DNA of 22,942 bases from NCBI GenBank assembly GCA_964345105.1, contig CAYFPZ010000099.1, positions 1 through 22,942 of the forward strand. The letters are read 5' to 3'. Below, piece after piece: positions 15,450-22,867 of the stretch (its first letter is position 1; each line of letters opens with the position of its first letter). This stretch comes from DG-33 sp964345105. Lineage in GTDB: Archaea > Hadarchaeota > Hadarchaeia > Hadarchaeales > Hadarchaeaceae. Under the pieces are notes generated by a model that saw nothing but the letters and a program-made list of their open reading frames with translations, did no database searches and was not told the origin of the DNA. A program made the translations under genes and the position numbers.

Positions 15450-16145
15450 ATGCGGAAAAAACCAATAAGAGAGAAATTCGACATCAACCTCTGGCAGCCT
15501 CGGACGAGCGTGGGGCGAGCGGTAAAGGAAGGGCAGATAACCGAAATATCCCAGATTCTGCGACAGGGGAGGCCGATTAAAGAGCCTGAGGTCGTTGATG
15601 CACTCGTGCCAAACCTCGAGGAGGACATCTTGGGGGTTAGCTTGGTCCAGCGGATGCACAAGTCGGGACGTCGAGTTAAATATCGTGTGGTCACGGTAGT
15701 CGGAAATCGAGGGGGGATTGTCGGAGTTGGGCACGCGAGCGCGCGCGAGATTGGCCCCTCTATACGAAAGGCCATAACAACGGCGAAGCTAAACGTCGTG
15801 GAGGTCGCGCGGGGCTGCGGGAGTTGGGAGTGTGCCTGCGGGCGGCCTCATTCAGTTCCATTCGAGGTCACCGGGAGAAGCGGTAGCGTTCGCATGACGA
15901 TAAAATCCGCCCCTCGCGGACTGGGGTTAGCAGCGGCTGAGGTCTCTAAGGTAATCCTTCGAATGGCCGGAATCGAGGATGCTTGGGTCCACTCACGCGG
16001 ACAAACGCGCACGACACTCAACTTCGCCCTTGCCACCTTCGACGCCCTCAAGCAGACCACGAGGGTAGCTCTACGGGAATCTCATAAGAATCATGTTTTC
16101 ATCGGAAAGGTTGGTGAGGTAGGTGACCAAGCTAGCAGTGGTTAG
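15450..16145 (+). CDS. rps5: small ribosomal subunit protein uS5
   Basis: Small-subunit protein at the mRNA entry and decoding-fidelity region, 231 residues. S5 double-stranded-RNA-binding motif RRVKYRVVTVVGNRGGIVGVG, then archaeal GCGSWECACGRPHSVPFEVTG and the C-terminal APRGLGLAAAEVSKVILRMAGIEDAW. GGTGA (15440-15444) lies five bases before this ATG; an in-frame TTG at 15438 is ignored. Its last seven codons overlap L30 by 23 bases. Confidence 0.96.
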   Translation: MRKKPIREKFDINLWQPRTSVGRAVKEGQITEISQILRQGRPIKEPEVVDALVPNLEEDILGVSLVQRMHKSGRRVKYRVVTVVGNRGGIVGVGHASAREIGPSIRKAITTAKLNVVEVARGCGSWECACGRPHSVPFEVTGRSGSVRMTIKSAPRGLGLAAAEVSKVILRMAGIEDAWVHSRGQTRTTLNFALATFDALKQTTRVALRESHKNHVFIGKVGEVGDQASSG

Positions 16146-16590
16146 GGTGCGCAGTAGCGTGAACGTGCGGCGTGATGTGAGGGAAATAATGCAAATGTTG
16201 GGCCTAACGCGCGTCAATCATTGCGTCGTAATCGATGATATCCCCACCTACCGCGGGATGCTGCAGAAAGCAAAGGACGTGCTTACATGGGGGGAGGTCG
16301 AGCAGAGGGTATTGGAGCAACTCATCCGAAAACGCGGTAGGCTAGCTGGCGACAAGCGCTTGACCGATGAATTCGTCAAATCTCAAACTTCGTTTCAATC
16401 ATTGAGCGAGTTCGCCTCCGCGGTACATGCTGGCGAGGCTGAGCTCAGAGCACTTCTTGGATTGAAGAAAGTTTTCAGACTTCACCCACCGCGAAAGGGA
16501 TACAAATCTACGAAGCGGCCATTCAAGGATTTTGGCGATCTGGGCTACCGCGGTGAGCGAATCAACGAACTCATCCTCAAAATGATTTAG
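16123..16590 (+). CDS. rpl30: large ribosomal subunit protein uL30
   Basis: Large-subunit protein, archaeal/eukaryal long form (L7-like), 155 residues. GTG start gives MTKLAVVRVRSSVNVRRDVREIMQMLGLTRVNHCVV; the end HPPRKGYKSTKRPFKDFGDLGYRGERINELI is family-typical. GGTGA (16113-16117) sits five bases upstream. A second GTG at 16138 would make it slightly shorter but is farther from a site. It overlaps S5 by 23 bases. Confidence 0.95.
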   Translation: MTKLAVVRVRSSVNVRRDVREIMQMLGLTRVNHCVVIDDIPTYRGMLQKAKDVLTWGEVEQRVLEQLIRKRGRLAGDKRLTDEFVKSQTSFQSLSEFASAVHAGEAELRALLGLKKVFRLHPPRKGYKSTKRPFKDFGDLGYRGERINELILKMI

Positions 16591-16599
16591 GTGTTTTAA

Positions 16600-17058
16600 A
16601 TGGTGGTGCGAAAGCAACGAAAGGTACGGAGGCAACGAGGCAGAAGAACTTACGGAAGGGGATGCTCAAAGCGGGGACGCGGGAGCGGGGAAAAGGGTGG
16701 AAAGGGGCGCAGCGGCGGCCACAAGCAGAAGTGGTCCTACATGCTCAGATACATGCCCAAACATTTCGGCAAGCATGGGTTCACACGCTTACCCAAAGTG
16801 AGTAGGAAAGTCAACGCGATTAATGTTGGTGAACTTGACGAGCGCCTCGACGAACTTCTGCAGCATGGTATTGCCAAGCAGGAGGAGGAGCGGATCGTGG
16901 TCGACATCAGGAAGCTTGGTTTTGAGAGGGTGCTCGGCGGAGGGCATGTCACCCGTCCTATCGAGGTCGTCGCGAAGGAATTTGTTGGGTCGGCGAAGCG
17001 AAAACTCGAGGAAGCGGGCGGCAAGGCAATAGCGGGTGAAGGCGATGGAACAAGCTGA
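16600..17058 (+). CDS. rpl15: large ribosomal subunit protein uL15
   Basis: Late-assembly large-subunit protein, 152 residues, with the glycine-rich basic N-terminus (RTYGRGCSKRGRGSGEKGGKGRSGGHKQKW) and a globular end. Near residues 45-60 FGKHGFTRLPK matches the archaeal/eukaryal form. The 12 bases TAGGTGTTTTAA before the ATG, including the L30 stop, are identical to those before Cbf5; AGGTG there is the likely ribosome-binding site. Its end overlaps SecY. Confidence 0.96.
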   Translation: MVVRKQRKVRRQRGRRTYGRGCSKRGRGSGEKGGKGRSGGHKQKWSYMLRYMPKHFGKHGFTRLPKVSRKVNAINVGELDERLDELLQHGIAKQEEERIVVDIRKLGFERVLGGGHVTRPIEVVAKEFVGSAKRKLEEAGGKAIAGEGDGTS

Positions 17059-18397
17059 GAAGCCTCGGTCCAAACTTTACGCCCTCGAGGGCCTCGTACG
17101 AAGACTTCCTGAGGTCTCGGTCCCGAAGCGGCACGTTTCCTTTAAGGAAAAATTCATGTGGACGGGGATAGCCCTCCTCGCCTTCTTTGTTTTGACCCAA
17201 GTTTCGCTTTATGGAATGGCTGCGGGAGCAGGGCAAGCGCCATTCTTTGGTCAGCTTCGGTTCATCCTCGCCAGCCATGCAGGGAGCTTGGTGGAGCTTG
17301 GTATTGGGCCGATCGTCACCGCGGGCATCATCATGCAGCTACTTGTTGGGAGCAAGATAATCGGGCTTGACCTAAGCCAGCCAGAGGATCGTGCTCTTTT
17401 CACCGGCATTCAGAAATTGGGGGCCCTCCTCATGGGCATTTTCCAAGCATCAATGCTCGTGTTCTCTGGGTGGTACGGGGTCGCACTTGGTTCAGGCGCC
17501 GGAATCTTCCTAGTCGTTCAGCTCACGATAGGGGTACTCATCGTGATATACCTCGACGAAGTGGTTTCTAAATTCGGGTTTGGGAGCGGAATCAGCATCT
17601 TTATCATGGCAGGCGTGGCGGGGACGATTTTTTGGCAGGCTTTCAATCCACTGCAAGTTGGTGGCCAATTTACTGGGGCGATCCCCAATTTCTTAGGGAC
17701 CATGCTCGGCGGGGGCAACATCTCTGATGCATTTTTCAGGCCGGGGATGCCAAACATGATGGGTGTTTTCGCCACCATCATAGTCTTCTTCATCGTCGTG
17801 TACGCCGAGAGCATGCGCATCGAGATTCCTCTCGCATACGGTCGCTTCGGGGGCATTCGGGGGCGCTACCCGATAAAGTTCCTTTACACCTCGGTCATCC
17901 CTGTAATTCTCGCGATGGTGGTGTTCGCAAACGTCAAGATTTTGGGGATGATTTTCTCGCCACTTCAAGGAGCTTCCTATTACCTCAGTGCCCCGAACGG
18001 CATCTTTGACGTGATGGCTGATCCTCTCCGGGCTGGGATTTACATATCAGTCTTAGTTTTGCTATGCATGGGCTTCGCTTGGCTCTGGGCAAACATGACG
18101 GGGATGGGGCCTCGCGATGTGGCGCGGCAGCTCGATCGATCTGGAATGTTAATCCCTGGCTTTCGCCGAGATATAAGAGTGATGGAGTGGGTATTGGGCC
18201 GCTACATCATGACGGCTGCATTACTCGGAGGGGCATTTGTCGGAGCGATCTCCGCAATTGCAGACTTTATGGGCGCCTTGGGCAGCGGCACGGGTATTTT
18301 GCTGACCGTGGGCATTATGTATAGTCTTTACCAAGAGATAGCGAAGGAACGTATGACAGAGATGTTCCCGGCGATGAGGAGGTTATTTGGTGGGTAG
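17045..18397 (+). CDS. secY: protein translocase subunit SecY
   Basis: Pore-forming subunit of the Sec61/SecYE-beta translocon, 450 residues, about ten membrane segments. The cytoplasmic start ends in LPEVSVPKRHVSFKEKFMWT; the signature GPIVTAGIIMQLL is at about 88-100; DEVVSKFGFGSGISIFI and the C-terminal GTGILLTVGIMYSLYQEI are clear. The ATG at 17045 has GGTGA five bases upstream; an in-frame GTG at 17036 would give a 23-base overlap with L15 but lacks a site. The gene ends in an 8-base overlap with AdkA. Confidence 0.96.
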   Translation: MEQAEKPRSKLYALEGLVRRLPEVSVPKRHVSFKEKFMWTGIALLAFFVLTQVSLYGMAAGAGQAPFFGQLRFILASHAGSLVELGIGPIVTAGIIMQLLVGSKIIGLDLSQPEDRALFTGIQKLGALLMGIFQASMLVFSGWYGVALGSGAGIFLVVQLTIGVLIVIYLDEVVSKFGFGSGISIFIMAGVAGTIFWQAFNPLQVGGQFTGAIPNFLGTMLGGGNISDAFFRPGMPNMMGVFATIIVFFIVVYAESMRIEIPLAYGRFGGIRGRYPIKFLYTSVIPVILAMVVFANVKILGMIFSPLQGASYYLSAPNGIFDVMADPLRAGIYISVLVLLCMGFAWLWANMTGMGPRDVARQLDRSGMLIPGFRRDIRVMEWVLGRYIMTAALLGGAFVGAISAIADFMGALGSGTGILLTVGIMYSLYQEIAKERMTEMFPAMRRLFGG

Positions 18398-18965
18398 GGT
18401 AGTCGTGGTTACGGGCGTGCCAGGCTCTGGAAAGAGCACCGTTGTCCAAGAGGCACTAAAGCAGCTCAAAGCTCAGAACGTCGAGTACCAGTTTATAAAC
18501 TACGGTGACGTGATGCTCGAACTCATGCGTGAGCACGAGGGGGTGACTGACCGTGACGAGATGCGGAAGTTTCCGACAGGCGCATATCGTGAGATCCAGC
18601 GTGAGGCCGGAAAGCAGATCGCGCGCGCTGCCCAGCGAAAATTTGTGCTTGTCGACACCCACTGCTTAATCAAAAAACCTGAGGGCTATTATCCAGGCCT
18701 CCCTCGATGGGTGATCGAGGAGCTCAATCCTGAATCAATCGTGATAGTTGAGGCGACCCCTGAAGAGGTCGCGCGGCGGCGCACCAAGGACACCACGCGT
18801 AGACGAGACGAAGAACTCTTGGATGAAGTCGTGGAGCACCAACTATTAAACCGCGCTACGGCGACTGCATATGCGGCGCTCACGGGCGCGACGGTAAGGA
18901 TAATCCATAATAGGGATGGAAAACTCAGTGAAGCTGTGAAGGAAATGGTCGAGGTACTTGGGTGA
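18390..18965 (+). CDS. adkA: archaeal-type adenylate kinase AdkA
   Basis: Converts ATP + AMP to 2 ADP; archaeal trimeric type, 191 residues. P-loop GVPGSGKST (9-17) follows MGRVVVVT; the RRRTKDTTRRRDEELLDE region is the arginine-rich lid. GTG start with GAGGAGG (18376-18382) seven bases upstream, which beats an in-frame TTG one codon earlier. It overlaps the SecY stop by eight bases and lies in its usual archaeal place after secY. Its stop sits inside the GGTGA site of the next gene. Confidence 0.95.
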   Translation: MGRVVVVTGVPGSGKSTVVQEALKQLKAQNVEYQFINYGDVMLELMREHEGVTDRDEMRKFPTGAYREIQREAGKQIARAAQRKFVLVDTHCLIKKPEGYYPGLPRWVIEELNPESIVIVEATPEEVARRRTKDTTRRRDEELLDEVVEHQLLNRATATAYAALTGATVRIIHNRDGKLSEAVKEMVEVLG

Positions 18966-18969
18966 ACTC

Positions 18970-19794
18970 ATGCGCCGTGTAATCGTCTGTCCGCTAATCG
19001 CCGTCCTCCTGCTCGCAAGCTTTGCCATGACAGTTGGTGCAGAAGAGGCGGAAGATGAACATGGGACGTACAAGGTACTGTTGCAGACAGTGGACAGCTC
19101 CATAATATCCCTTAGGCAGGGAGGCAGTGCAGCAGGAAGTTTGAGCCAAGCACGAACACTCTACAATAGTCTTGTGGCCCCATATGAAAACGAGATTAAC
19201 AATAGCACGGAGCTCATAGAGATAGACAACAGAATAACCCAAACTTTCAACTCTTTGCAGCAATCGCCAACGGAGGAAAATATTCGGGTCCTACGCTCGG
19301 ACATCTCACTAATGGCGAGCGAGCTCGGGATTGGGCTATCTTCCATCTACGAATACGCGCTATTCGTCGTCCTCGGAATCGGGATATTTGTTTCCCTCCT
19401 TATCACCTTGATAACCCGACGTATCGTGAACTGGGAGCGCATGAGGCAGATCAAGGCAGAGGTGTCTGCATTCCAGAAGGAGCTCCGCGAGGCTCAGCGC
19501 AAGCGGGACATGAAGAGCGTGCACAAGCTTCAGCAGGATCAAAAGCGGATAATGTCGCTTCAGGGGGAGATGATGAAGGAAAATTTCAAGCCCACGCTCT
19601 TCTACATCGTGCCCTATTTCATCTTCTGGTTTATTCTATCTGGCATATACGCGGGATGGGTCGTGGCATGGCTACCATTCCGCTTGGACCTACCCTTCTT
19701 CGGCACCTGGGTTTCTTGCGGCTTTTTGAGTTGGTACCTCCTCACCTACTTCGGGTTTTCCCAGATCTGGCGGAAATTGCTTATCCGTGATTAA
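18970..19794 (+). CDS. DUF106 (EMC3/TMCO1-like) membrane insertase with signal peptide and outside domain
   Basis: Member of the Oxa1 superfamily (DUF106; EMC3, TMCO1, archaeal YidC-like), expected to help insert membrane proteins with SecY. 274 residues. A signal-peptide-like start (1-23, VGA before EEAED) leads to an acidic, Ser/Asn-rich, probably helical region outside the membrane (25-125). Then come membrane segment 1 (128-150), a cytoplasmic coiled coil (155-205), and segments 2 and 3 (about 208-230, 245-262). Family members as I know them begin near the first membrane segment, so the N-terminal 120 residues are extra. GGTGA lies four bases before the ATG. Confidence 0.88.
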   Translation: MRRVIVCPLIAVLLLASFAMTVGAEEAEDEHGTYKVLLQTVDSSIISLRQGGSAAGSLSQARTLYNSLVAPYENEINNSTELIEIDNRITQTFNSLQQSPTEENIRVLRSDISLMASELGIGLSSIYEYALFVVLGIGIFVSLLITLITRRIVNWERMRQIKAEVSAFQKELREAQRKRDMKSVHKLQQDQKRIMSLQGEMMKENFKPTLFYIVPYFIFWFILSGIYAGWVVAWLPFRLDLPFFGTWVSCGFLSWYLLTYFGFSQIWRKLLIRD

Positions 19795-19795
19795 T

Positions 19796-20062
19796 ATGCC
19801 CGCGCGAAGGTACCGCTCTGCAAGATACAAACAGCATGTCGTCCGCACTCCTGGAGGGCGAGCCGTCGTGCACTGCAAGGAGGAACGGGCGGGAGTGGCG
19901 AGATGTGCCTCCTGTGGGCGCCCGCTGGGGGGCGTTCCCCGAGTTAGGTTGAGCGAGCTGCGGTCTCTACCCCGCAGCTCCCGCATGCCGAATCGGCCCT
20001 ATGGTGGTTATCTCTGCCCGGCCTGCGCGCGTCAGGCGATTAAAGAAACTGCTCGAGCGTGA
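19796..20062 (+). CDS. rpl34e: large ribosomal subunit protein eL34
   Basis: Archaeal/eukaryal large-subunit protein, 88 residues. MPARRYRSARYKQHVVRTPGG is the family start; CASCGRPLGGVPR and the later CPAC give the two CxxC pairs of a likely zinc site. The ATG is one base after the DUF106 stop, with only GTGA about five bases upstream. A GTG three codons earlier is possible. The next gene, CMP kinase, begins four bases after its stop. Confidence 0.95.
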   Translation: MPARRYRSARYKQHVVRTPGGRAVVHCKEERAGVARCASCGRPLGGVPRVRLSELRSLPRSSRMPNRPYGGYLCPACARQAIKETARA

Positions 20063-20066
20063 GCGA

Positions 20067-20603
20067 ATGGTAGTCGTTGCTATAAGCGGTTTGCACGGGG
20101 CGGGAAAGACGACTGCCGCACGGGCGCTGGCAAGAAAATTCAAACTCCGCTATGTCTGCGCGGGGACCGTTTTCAGACAGCTCGCCAAAGAACGGGGGAT
20201 GACGCTCGACGAGTTTTCCCGTTACGCCGAACGCCGTCCCAGCATCGATCGCCAAATCGACCGACGAACTGCAGCGGCTGCGAAGGGCAAAAACGTGCTT
20301 ATCGACGCCCGCCTCGCCGGGTGGATGGCTAAACAGGCGGACCTGAAAGTCTTGCTCACCGCCCCGCTCAAGGAAAGGGTTCAGCGGATTGCTTATCGAG
20401 AGAGGCGGAAGTACAAAGAGGTGCTTAATGAAACTCGCAAGCGGGAGCGGAGCGAGGCCAAGCGTTTCAAACAATTTTACAGTATAGATGTCAATGATCA
20501 TTCCCCGTTTGACATCGTGCTGAACACCGAGCGTTTCACCGTCAAGGAGATGGTACGGATTTTGGAGTTCGCGGTAGGGCAGTTCATTCGAAAGAGGTCG
20601 TGA
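20067..20603 (+). CDS. cmk: CMP/dCMP kinase
   Basis: Phosphorylates CMP (and dCMP) with ATP; archaeal type, 178 residues. P-loop GLHGAGKTT (8-16) after MVVVAIS; FKLRYVCAGTVFRQLAKERGM and DLKVLLTAPLKERVQRIAYRE are family blocks, as is SIDVNDHSPFDIVLNTERF near the end. The frame is open back into L34e (to 20001), but the conserved beginning argues for this ATG. Position between L34e and L14e is the standard one. Confidence 0.94.
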   Translation: MVVVAISGLHGAGKTTAARALARKFKLRYVCAGTVFRQLAKERGMTLDEFSRYAERRPSIDRQIDRRTAAAAKGKNVLIDARLAGWMAKQADLKVLLTAPLKERVQRIAYRERRKYKEVLNETRKRERSEAKRFKQFYSIDVNDHSPFDIVLNTERFTVKEMVRILEFAVGQFIRKRS

Positions 20604-20604
20604 G

Positions 20605-20889
20605 ATGGTGATGGAAGTAGGTCGGGTTTGCGTGAAACTCGCTGGGCATGAGGCGGGCAACCGTTGCGTCATCGTGGATGTGCTTGATAACGTTTACGTG
20701 GTGGTGAGTGGCCCTGAGGTCAAACGGCGCCGATGCAACATCTCACATCTTGAGCCTCTCGAGCAAAAAGTTGAAATTACGAAGGGGGCCTCGGACGAGG
20801 ATGTCAAACGCACGCTTGAGTCAGCGGGCTTTGTAAAAACAGAGAAGCCATCAGAGAAACCTTCTGAGCCCAAAGAAGACACAGCCTAG
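20605..20889 (+). CDS. rpl14e: large ribosomal subunit protein eL14
   Basis: Archaeal/eukaryal large-subunit protein with a KOW/SH3 fold, 94 residues. MEVGRVCVKLAGHEAGNRCVIVDVLDNVYVVVSGP and RRRCNISHLEPLEQ are diagnostic. The tail is a Lys/Glu/Pro/Ser-rich low-complexity segment (about 80-94) and is probably flexible. The ATG lies one base after the Cmk stop; an ATG at 20611 is the alternative. Confidence 0.95.
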   Translation: MVMEVGRVCVKLAGHEAGNRCVIVDVLDNVYVVVSGPEVKRRRCNISHLEPLEQKVEITKGASDEDVKRTLESAGFVKTEKPSEKPSEPKEDTA

Positions 20890-20911
20890 CGTTCAATAAT
20901 AGGTGTTTTAA

Positions 20912-21898
20912 TTGGGCAAACTACCCTCCGATGTCAAGCGTGAAATTCTAATCCGGGCTCAGGATATGACCGATCCCAGTAATGGCTGCGAACCAAACAA
21001 ACGCCCGATTAATGAACACTTGCGCTTGGGAATTATCAACCTCGACAAACCTATTGGGCCAACCTCGCACGAAATCGTCGCTTGGGTGAAGCGCGTGCTC
21101 AATATTCGCCGCGCGGGGCACGGGGGAACGCTCGACCCAAAGGTTAGCGGGGTGTTGCCGACAGCGCTTGAGGATGCGACGAAAATCGTTCAGACTTTGC
21201 TGCCCGCGGGGAAAGAGTACATTTGCGTGATGCACCTCCACGGTGATGTGCCTAATCACAAGCTCGAGCAGGTGTTGCACGAGTTCGAAGGCGAGATATA
21301 TCAGCGCCCCCCCTTAAGAGCAGCCGTCAAGCGTATGCTTCGTACGAGGAAAATTTACTACATCGAACTCTTGGAGCGGGAGGGCAGGGATGTGCTAATG
21401 CGCGTGGGGTGCGAAGCGGGCACCTACATGCGCAAGCTTATGTACGACATGGGTGAGGCCTTGGGTTGCGGTGCCCACATGCGAGAGCTTCGTCGGACGC
21501 GGACAGGACCTTTTCGCGAAGACGACACTCTAGTCAAACTACAAGACCTCGCCGACGCCTACGCTTTCTGGAGCGAGGATGGTGATGAAAAGCACCTGCG
21601 CAAAGTCATTTTGCCCGTGGAGGCTGCAGTTGAACACCTGCCCAAACTTGTCGTGCGCGATGGAGCCGTCGATGCACTCTGCCACGGTGCCAGCCTCGCG
21701 GCACCCGGTGTGCTCCAAGTCGACACTGGAATCTCACAGGACGACCTCGTGGCATTGATGACACTTAAGGGTGAAGTCGTCGCGTTAGCTCGGGCCACAA
21801 TGACCTCGAAGCAAATCTATGAATCCGAGCACGGGATCGTCGCGAAGCCTGAACGCGTGGTGATGTCGCCGGGCACCTATCCGCGGAAATGGAAATAA
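20912..21898 (+). CDS. cbf5: tRNA/rRNA pseudouridine synthase Cbf5 (TruB family)
   Basis: Catalytic subunit of H/ACA guide ribonucleoproteins, also able to make tRNA pseudouridine-55; 328 residues. The catalytic Asp75 lies in GHGGTLDPKVSGVLP; TruB domain to about 240, then a PUA domain (about 248-325). TTG start gives MGKLPSDVKREILIRAQ, matching the archaeal N-terminus. The 11 bases before the TTG (AGGTGTTTTAA) are identical to those before L15, supporting this start. It is the last gene of the cluster. Confidence 0.96.
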   Translation: MGKLPSDVKREILIRAQDMTDPSNGCEPNKRPINEHLRLGIINLDKPIGPTSHEIVAWVKRVLNIRRAGHGGTLDPKVSGVLPTALEDATKIVQTLLPAGKEYICVMHLHGDVPNHKLEQVLHEFEGEIYQRPPLRAAVKRMLRTRKIYYIELLEREGRDVLMRVGCEAGTYMRKLMYDMGEALGCGAHMRELRRTRTGPFREDDTLVKLQDLADAYAFWSEDGDEKHLRKVILPVEAAVEHLPKLVVRDGAVDALCHGASLAAPGVLQVDTGISQDDLVALMTLKGEVVALARATMTSKQIYESEHGIVAKPERVVMSPGTYPRKWK

Positions 21899-21935
21899 TA
21901 CGAGTCAAGCTTCCTGTTGCTGCACTCTCGCGTCC

Positions 21936-21955
21936 ACTAATGAGCAATTATTAGT
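21936..21955 (+). other. short inverted repeat after Cbf5
   Basis: ACTAAT and ATTAGT form perfect 6-bp arms around an 8-base loop, 37 bp after the Cbf5 stop. It could be a transcript-end hairpin or a binding site between Cbf5 and PAC2. No T-run follows, so it is not a classical terminator. Low information; may be chance. Confidence 0.2.
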
Positions 21956-22004
21956 CGAAAAAGAGATATGTTGAAGGAATCATAATATTTTAAGTGGTGG
22001 AACT

Positions 22005-22751
22005 CTGGCAAGAAAGTTTGGAAACCCCGAGGTTGAGATCGTAAATGTTAAAGAACTCGAACTGAAGGAGCCCTTGGTGATTTCCGGATTTGTTGGAGCT
22101 GGCTTGGGGGGTTCGATAGCTGTTGATCACATTATCAATCAGCTCAAGATGGATGAGGCAGCTTACGTGAAATCAAAACACCTCCCACCAGCCACCATCT
22201 TTGTAGGACAAAAACTACGGCATCCCTTCAGAATTTATGGAAGCCAAAAAGACAATCTCTGTGCAATAATTTGCGAGATACCCCTTCGATATGAGGGACT
22301 CTATCCGATTTCCTCCGCGATTCTAGATTGGGTTGAGGAAAAGAAAGCGAAGGAAATAGTAGTTTTGGAGGGAGTACCTGTTCCTGGATTGCCGAAGGAG
22401 CGCAAAGCTTTCTGTGTGACGGAATTGGGAAAATGTGAAATTATCAAGGAGAAGGGGATAGACCTACTTAGTAAGGGGGTTATTACCGGGATAGCGGGTG
22501 CAATACTGAGCGAATGTTTGACTAGGAAAATTGAGGGGACAGCACTCCTGACTCCTGCCATCTCCTTCATGCCAGATCCCGAAGGGGCCGCTACCTTGAT
22601 TGAGGCCTTAAACAAATCTCATGGATTGAAGATAGATGCTTCAGAACTCCTTGCGGGGGCAAAGGAAATAAGGGAAAAGCTGAAGGAAATCTCCGAACAC
22701 TATGAGAAGATGAAAACTACGGCCGAAGAGACTGAAAGGATGTATGCTTGA
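22005..22751 (+). CDS. PAC2-family protein (proteasome assembly chaperone-like), start uncertain
   Basis: Archaeal PAC2 (PF09754) protein, the family that includes eukaryotic proteasome assembly chaperone 2; the archaeal role is not settled. Conserved: VISGFVGAGLGGSIAVDHII, LPPATIFV, VVLEGVPVPG, then GITGIAGAILSE and the C-terminal helical EKLKEISEHYEKMK. The frame continues upstream of the first canonical starts (TTG 22074, GTG 22077) with family-like EVEIVNVKELELKEP, so the true start is earlier. The only near-start codon there with a plausible site is CTG 22005, with GGTGG four bases upstream (248 residues). GTG 22077 has GGAG six bases upstream but would cut a core strand. A frameshift near 22000 is another possibility. 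Confidence 0.82.
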   Translation: MARKFGNPEVEIVNVKELELKEPLVISGFVGAGLGGSIAVDHIINQLKMDEAAYVKSKHLPPATIFVGQKLRHPFRIYGSQKDNLCAIICEIPLRYEGLYPISSAILDWVEEKKAKEIVVLEGVPVPGLPKERKAFCVTELGKCEIIKEKGIDLLSKGVITGIAGAILSECLTRKIEGTALLTPAISFMPDPEGAATLIEALNKSHGLKIDASELLAGAKEIREKLKEISEHYEKMKTTAEETERMYA

Positions 22752-22835
22752 GCATTTGAAGTTAAACTCTTGGAAGCCAGTAACCCACTAGCTCTTTCAA
22801 TTTAAATTTAATTCAAACAGCCAAGCGAGAAAGTG

Positions 22836-22843
22836 ATTATAGA
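22836..22843 (+). promoter_or_regulatory. TATA-like box for tRNA-Ser
   Basis: ATTATAGA is centred about 29 bp before the mature tRNA 5' end, the spacing expected of an archaeal promoter that starts almost at the tRNA. An AT-rich TTTAAATTTA (22801-22810) is a less well-placed alternative. The 116 bp between PAC2 and the tRNA hold nothing else that I recognise. Confidence 0.4.
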
Positions 22844-22867
22844 GCCAAAACTATAGATAGATTGACT

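Noticed and set aside
17036..17058. A fifth 23-base overlap (L15/SecY) using GTG 17036
   Set aside because: No ribosome-binding site precedes that GTG, while ATG 17045 has GGTGA five bases upstream, so I count this overlap as 14 bases.
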